From: Streptomyces uncialis
GTDB lineage: Bacteria; Actinomycetota; Actinomycetes; Streptomycetales; Streptomycetaceae
Direction: 5' to 3'
NCBI RefSeq assembly: GCF_036250755.1
Contig: NZ_CP109585.1
Span: forward strand, 1 to 50,570
DNA length: 50,570 bases
The position numbers and the translations under genes are program-made. Under the pieces are notes generated by a model. The model was not told where the DNA came from and made no database searches. It saw only the letters and a list, made by a program, of their open reading frames with translations. Positions 47,215 through 50,570 of this stretch are shown one piece after another (within the stretch, counting starts at the first letter, position 1; every line of letters begins with the position of its first letter).

Positions 47215-49400
47215 CAGCTGTCCCCCTCGTGGTGAGCGGCGGCCGACACGGTCCGCAGCCCCGCGTCGGCCTTCGCGTTCTGGTCCCTGCCGTAGTCCGC
47301 GGCGACCGCCCGGACCGCCATCTCCGCGCCCTCGGCGGCCTGCTGGCACAGCACGTTCAGCCGGTCCGCCTCCGCCGCCATCTGCTGCGCGTCGTCCGCC
47401 AGGGCGCTCAGCTGCCCCATCACCCGCGGGTCGTTCATGTTGTGGTCGCCCGTCAGGTCCCGGTGCAGCTCGCCCAGGGCGACGACCGTGCGCCGCAGCA
47501 CCGCGACCGTCACGGCCGCCGACTCGGCGGCGTCGAACGCCCCCAGCCCGACCCTGCTCATCCCCAGCAGGTAGTCGCCGAACTTCTGCTCGGTGCGGTG
47601 CTGACGGGCCATCCCGCCGGTGCCCGGCGCCGCCGCAGCGGCGCCCGGGTCCTTCGTCATCGTCATCCTGTGGTTCTCCTTCGTGTCGTCCTGCGAAGTG
47701 GTGGCCGGCGGGTCGTCCGCCGCCACGGGCTGCTGGGTACCGGGCCGGGCGGTGTGGGGCTCGGGAGCGGCGGGCAGCGCCCGCTGACCGGACGTCACCG
47801 CCCGCTCCCCGCCCCGACCCCGACCCCGGCCCCCGCCTTCGTCGTCGTCGCGGAACAGATGGGTCCACGCCCGGGGCGCGGTCTGCCGGGCGGACGTCCA
47901 GGCGTCCTCACGCGGCGGCGGACCGGCGGCGGGCCCGGTCCGCGTCTTCTGCCCGGACCCGGACTCCGGCCCGGCCCCGGACGCCTTCGGCCCAGGGGCG
48001 GACGGCTGCGGGCCGGGGGCGGAGCCGGGACCGGGTGCGGAGCCGGGGCCGGGTGCGGAGCCGGGGCCGGGGGCGGCCTTCTTCGTCTGCTCCCGGGTCT
48101 TCCTGCCGTGGGCGTCCGGCTCCGGCCCGGACGCCTTCTTCGGTCCGGCCCCGGCGGATTCCTTCTCCTGTTCCTTCTCCTGGCGCCGCCGTTCCCGGTC
48201 CCCGGCCCGGGCGGCCCGCTTCTCCTCACGGCGGGCGTCCTGTTCCGTGCGCCGCCGGGACCGCTTCTCCTCGCGGCGGCCGTCCCGGTCCTTGCGCCGC
48301 CGGGACCGGCGCTCGTCCTTCTCCGCGTCCTGCCGGGTCCTGCGGTCGCGCTGCGCCTCCCGCTCCGCGCGGCGGCCGTCGACCTTCTCCGCCGCCGCCT
48401 GGGTACGCCGTTCCTGGCGGCCCCGGGCCCGTTCCATCGCCGGGCTCGACGCGCTCGCCGACGGCTGACGGGCCTTCTTCGGCGCGACGATCCCGGACCC
48501 CCCGTCCCCGTCCTTGCGGCGAGGACGGTCCTTCCCGTCGTCCTTGCTGCGGGGACGGTCCTTCCCGGAACCGTCCCTGCCCGTGCCGCCCTTGCCGGGG
48601 CCGTCCTTGAGCGGCCCGGAGCCGGGCTTCTTCTCCGGGCTCCGGGGCCCGGAGTTCTTCGGTGCGGGCGGGCTGTTCTTCCCGCCCGGGGCCTCCGGCT
48701 TCTTCTCCTGCTTCTTCTCCAGGCCCTTGGGGGCGCGGCCGGGGAAGTCCTTGGCGGCGCCCTTGAGCGGACTGCCGCCCGGTCCACCGGGGCCGGGCTT
48801 CTTCGGCGGGTCGTTGGGCCCGGAACGGCCGCCGGAGGGCGACTTGGCCGGGGGCCTGCCCCCGCCGCCGAGGGACTTGTCGCCGAACTCCGGGCCGGAG
48901 GGAACCCGGGCCTTCTCGCGGGCCTGCCGGGCCTGGTCCGCGAGCTTCTTCATCGCCAGCAGATGACCTGTCCGCTGCTCAAGCTCCGCGACCTGCGCTT
49001 TCTGCACCGCCTCCCGCAGACCGGCCGCCTCCTGGTGCTCGGTCATCCGGCGCTGCCGCCAGTCCCCGACCATCAGCGCCATCCCCCGCAGCGCGGCCAG
49101 CGCAACCGCGAGCGGAGCCGCCGCCAGCATCGCGCCCCCGCCCCCCGCCGCCCCGGGGCCCGCGCCCGGTGCCCGCACGGCGGGCCCCGGGCCGGGGGCC
49201 GGGCCCCCACCGCCCGACAGCAGTGCGCCGACCGTGGCATCCGCCGATTCCCGGGACGGGATCACCGGCAGTTCCAGCGTGGTCTCCTCCGGCCTCTCCG
49301 CCGGGACCGGCGGCGGCAGCCCCGGCATCCCCTCCAGCCCCGTACCGCGGGGCGGCGGCAGCCGGTGGACCACCCCGCCGCCCTCATCCGCATCAGACAT
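47214..49400 (-). CDS. Large charged membrane-anchored protein, coiled-coil tail (728 aa)
   Basis: ATG 49398-49400 with GAGGGAGCG. One hydrophobic segment near residues 90-110 (AMLAAAPLAVALAALRGMAL), then Lys/Arg/Glu/Pro low complexity, including PGPGSA repeats (~440-465), and a compact helical C-terminal domain (~580-728). At 47664-47666 an in-frame ATG with AAGGAG upstream could start a separate 150-aa C-terminal product, so one gene may make two proteins. Lies next to the translocase, probably part of the transfer apparatus. The low-complexity part is hard to assign. Confidence 0.7.
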   Translation of the reverse strand: MSDADEGGGVVHRLPPPRGTGLEGMPGLPPPVPAERPEETTLELPVIPSRESADATVGALLSGGGGPAPGPGPAVRAPGAGPGAAGGGGAMLAAAPLAVALAALRGMALMVGDWRQRRMTEHQEAAGLREAVQKAQVAELEQRTGHLLAMKKLADQARQAREKARVPSGPEFGDKSLGGGGRPPAKSPSGGRSGPNDPPKKPGPGGPGGSPLKGAAKDFPGRAPKGLEKKQEKKPEAPGGKNSPPAPKNSGPRSPEKKPGSGPLKDGPGKGGTGRDGSGKDRPRSKDDGKDRPRRKDGDGGSGIVAPKKARQPSASASSPAMERARGRQERRTQAAAEKVDGRRAEREAQRDRRTRQDAEKDERRSRRRKDRDGRREEKRSRRRTEQDARREEKRAARAGDRERRRQEKEQEKESAGAGPKKASGPEPDAHGRKTREQTKKAAPGPGSAPGPGSAPGPGSAPGPQPSAPGPKASGAGPESGSGQKTRTGPAAGPPPREDAWTSARQTAPRAWTHLFRDDDEGGGRGRGRGGERAVTSGQRALPAAPEPHTARPGTQQPVAADDPPATTSQDDTKENHRMTMTKDPGAAAAAPGTGGMARQHRTEQKFGDYLLGMSRVGLGAFDAAESAAVTVAVLRRTVVALGELHRDLTGDHNMNDPRVMGQLSALADDAQQMAAEADRLNVLCQQAAEGAEMAVRAVAADYGRDQNAKADAGLRTVSAAAHHEGDS

Positions 49401-49496
49401 GACGCTCCCTCAACTGTTGACAGAAAGTGACCATCTCGTGTACGCGCGCGCGTGCGTCCGCGGGTCCGCGCGTCCGTGCGTCCGGTTGGAGCCCCC

Positions 49497-49528
49497 GGGC
49501 CGCCCCTCCCCGCAGGAAAGGGCGGCCC
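49497..49528 (-). terminator. Weak intercistronic hairpin
   Basis: GGGCCGCCC and GGGCGGCCC, 9-bp arms with a 14-nt loop, 17 bases past the stop at 49546. Confidence 0.45.
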
Positions 49529-49545
49529 ACGCACCCCCGGACCGG

Positions 49546-49773
49546 TTACTGCCTGTAGCGGGCGCAGAAGGTCTCCAGCAGCTGCGCCAGCTCCACCACC
49601 GCGCCCTGGTCGCCCGCCTTCTGCCGGGCCATGGCGACCGCGCGGGCCTCCTCGGTCCACGCGAGGATCACGCCCCACTCGCCCAGCCGCGCCGCGTACT
49701 CCTCCCGGCGCCGCTGGTGGTGCCGCTGCTGACGCAGCCGCCTGACCTGCTCCCGGGTCATCGGCTCCGTCAT
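49546..49773 (-). CDS. Small basic helical protein (75 aa)
   Basis: ATG 49771-49773 overlaps the upstream stop as ATGA. Arg/Gln-rich N-terminal helix (EQVRRLRQQRHHQRRREEYA) and a C-terminal amphipathic helix (VVELAQLLETFCARYRQ). It could bind nucleic acid. In the transfer operon; function unknown. Confidence 0.65.
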   Translation of the reverse strand: MTEPMTREQVRRLRQQRHHQRRREEYAARLGEWGVILAWTEEARAVAMARQKAGDQGAVVELAQLLETFCARYRQ

Positions 49774-50258
49774 GCCGCACCCCGCCGGCGCTTGCGCAGG
49801 TCGGTCAGCGACTCCGGCACATCCGAGCCGGAGTCCTGACCGCCGTCCTCGCCACTGTTCTTGCTGGTCAGGGCACCGGCGGTCTTGTGCAGCGACTTCG
49901 CGGCGAGTTCCCCGACCACGGTGCTGCGCTGGGCCCGGGCCAGGGCCCGGGCCCGCCGCTGGTCCGGCAGCGCCGCCACATGCGCGAGGTGGTCGGCGTG
50001 CGCCACCTGGAGCGACTCCATCGCCTCGTACTGCGCGCGGGCCGCGCGCACCAGCTTCTTCGCCTGCCGCTCCAGACGCCGCGACCGGCGACGGGCGTCG
50101 AACCGGCCGTCACCCTCGACGTGCTCGGACCGGTACTTCGCCCTCACCGCCGCCAGCAGGTCGTCGTACACCTCGTGGTCGGTACGGTGCGAGCGGCGCC
50201 GGGTCTGTGCGAACTCGGCGAACATCACCGGGTCCAGCAGATGGGACATGTCATTCAC
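49770..50258 (-). CDS. Basic coiled-coil protein (162 aa)
   Basis: GTG 50256-50258 with GAGGAG upstream; a later in-frame ATG is possible. Mostly helical and Arg-rich (RRSRRLERQAKKLVRAARAQ, DQRRARALARAQRSTVVGEL). Its TGA overlaps the following gene as ATGA. First gene after the DUF2637 protein in the operon, 83 bases past that gene's stop. Probably a transfer accessory; no family recognised. Confidence 0.65.
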   Translation of the reverse strand: MNDMSHLLDPVMFAEFAQTRRRSHRTDHEVYDDLLAAVRAKYRSEHVEGDGRFDARRRSRRLERQAKKLVRAARAQYEAMESLQVAHADHLAHVAALPDQRRARALARAQRSTVVGELAAKSLHKTAGALTSKNSGEDGGQDSGSDVPESLTDLRKRRRGAA

Positions 50259-50341
50259 GGGAACTCCTCTGAGGGGTGGGCCCGCCGATCGCACGGGGGC
50301 GGATGAACGGGCCGGGCCCGCGACGTACAGCCGTCCGCACC

Positions 50342-50570
50342 TCAGCGGGGGAGGTGCTTGGCGGCGTCGGCGGGACGCAGGAGCCCCGCCTCGGACAGCA
50401 GCCGTACGGCCCGGTCACGGTTGCAGCCGAGCGCCGTACGGGCGGCGTTGACGTTCACGAAGCCGTCCGGCTCCGCATCCAGTGCCCGCAGGGCGGCCAG
50501 CGCCTCCGCGTCCGTACGGGCCGGAGTTCCGGGCCCCGTACGGCTCTTGCCCGTACGGGGCTCCGTACGG
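50342..50570 (-). CDS. DUF2637 protein, C-terminal part (junction-crossing)
   Basis: Continuation of the gene at 1-1493. From 50570 the frame reads Arg-Thr-rich linker residues, then ALRALDAEPDGFVNVNAART, ALGCNRDRAVRLLSEAGLL and a TGA at 50342-50344: a small helix-turn-helix-like end common to this family. The join adds exactly 229 bases and keeps the reading frame of the 1-1493 segment (1722 bases in total, divisible by 3). Confidence 0.85.
   Translation of the reverse strand, partial: RTEPRTGKSRTGPGTPARTDAEALAALRALDAEPDGFVNVNAARTALGCNRDRAVRLLSEAGLLRPADAAKHLPR

Noticed and set aside
48000..48075. Tandem GC-rich 18-base repeats
   Set aside because: They encode PGPGSA repeats in the large charged transfer protein; no need for a separate DNA element.
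1..50570. Linear-plasmid telomeres, tap/tpg genes and chromosomal parS (GTTTCACGTGAAAC)
   Set aside because: None found by reading; a gene spans the window ends and the only partition-related candidates are the parA pair and the GTTGGRYCCAAC family.

Overview
The window reads as a complete circular plasmid of 50,570 bp from Streptomyces or a close relative. Base composition is very GC rich, with strong G/C bias at third codon positions, many GTG starts, chains of GTGA/ATGA overlaps, and actinobacterial plasmid families (DUF2637/SpdB-like protein, MobF relaxase, FtsK/TraB-type ATPase, ParA with a small partner). The key evidence for a closed circle is one minus-strand gene that leaves the window at base 1 and continues in frame, without a stop, from base 50570 down to a TGA at 50342-50344.

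Layout. 50.6-38.3 kb plus 2.8-0 kb (minus strand): one long transfer/spread operon that starts at 2766, crosses the junction and ends at a strong hairpin at 38314-38354. It encodes small hypothetical proteins, the DUF2637 protein, a large charged protein, an FtsK-like translocase, P-loop and membrane proteins, a DUF6919 protein, a Pycsar-type transmembrane effector (PycTM family), a GGDEF protein and further small proteins. 3.3-6.1 kb (plus): a divergent operon of an HTH sensor, a PP2C phosphatase fused to a UTRA domain, and a P-loop kinase; twin TTTAG...TAAA operators lie between the two operons. 6.2-9.7 kb: replication module with an initiator carrying four 18-bp iterons inside its own gene and a DnaB-type helicase, as in pSLA2-type Streptomyces replicons. 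9.7-16.6 kb: accessory region with a phosphotransferase cassette between inverted repeats, a hairpin-dense noncoding block, a divergent pair of membrane-anchored carbohydrate-binding-type proteins, a small secreted protein, a tyrosine integrase and a possible HEPN protein. 16.6-19.6 kb: a recombinase-like protein and parA with its partner. 19.6-29.9 kb: mobile and decayed DNA, a HEPN-like protein, a RelE/ParE toxin-antitoxin pair, a second active-looking integrase, and a CoiA-like nuclease with a degraded second copy of its 3' end. 30-33.2 kb: a flavoprotein and a TPR regulator cut off by an inverted-repeat-bounded cassette carrying an EF-hand gene. 33.2-37.7 kb: the MobF relaxase-helicase and a candidate oriT.

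How it works together (inference). Replication rests on the iteron/initiator/DnaB pair and segregation on parA plus its partner. Transfer depends on the relaxase and the FtsK-like pump. The long operon also contains a GGDEF enzyme and a PycTM-family membrane protein, an unusual pairing that could be a nucleotide-signalled immunity or transfer-control module. A palindrome family built on GTTGGRYCCAAC recurs about ten times, mostly just 3' of minus-strand genes and once upstream of parA; it is the most conspicuous element that gene annotation does not explain.
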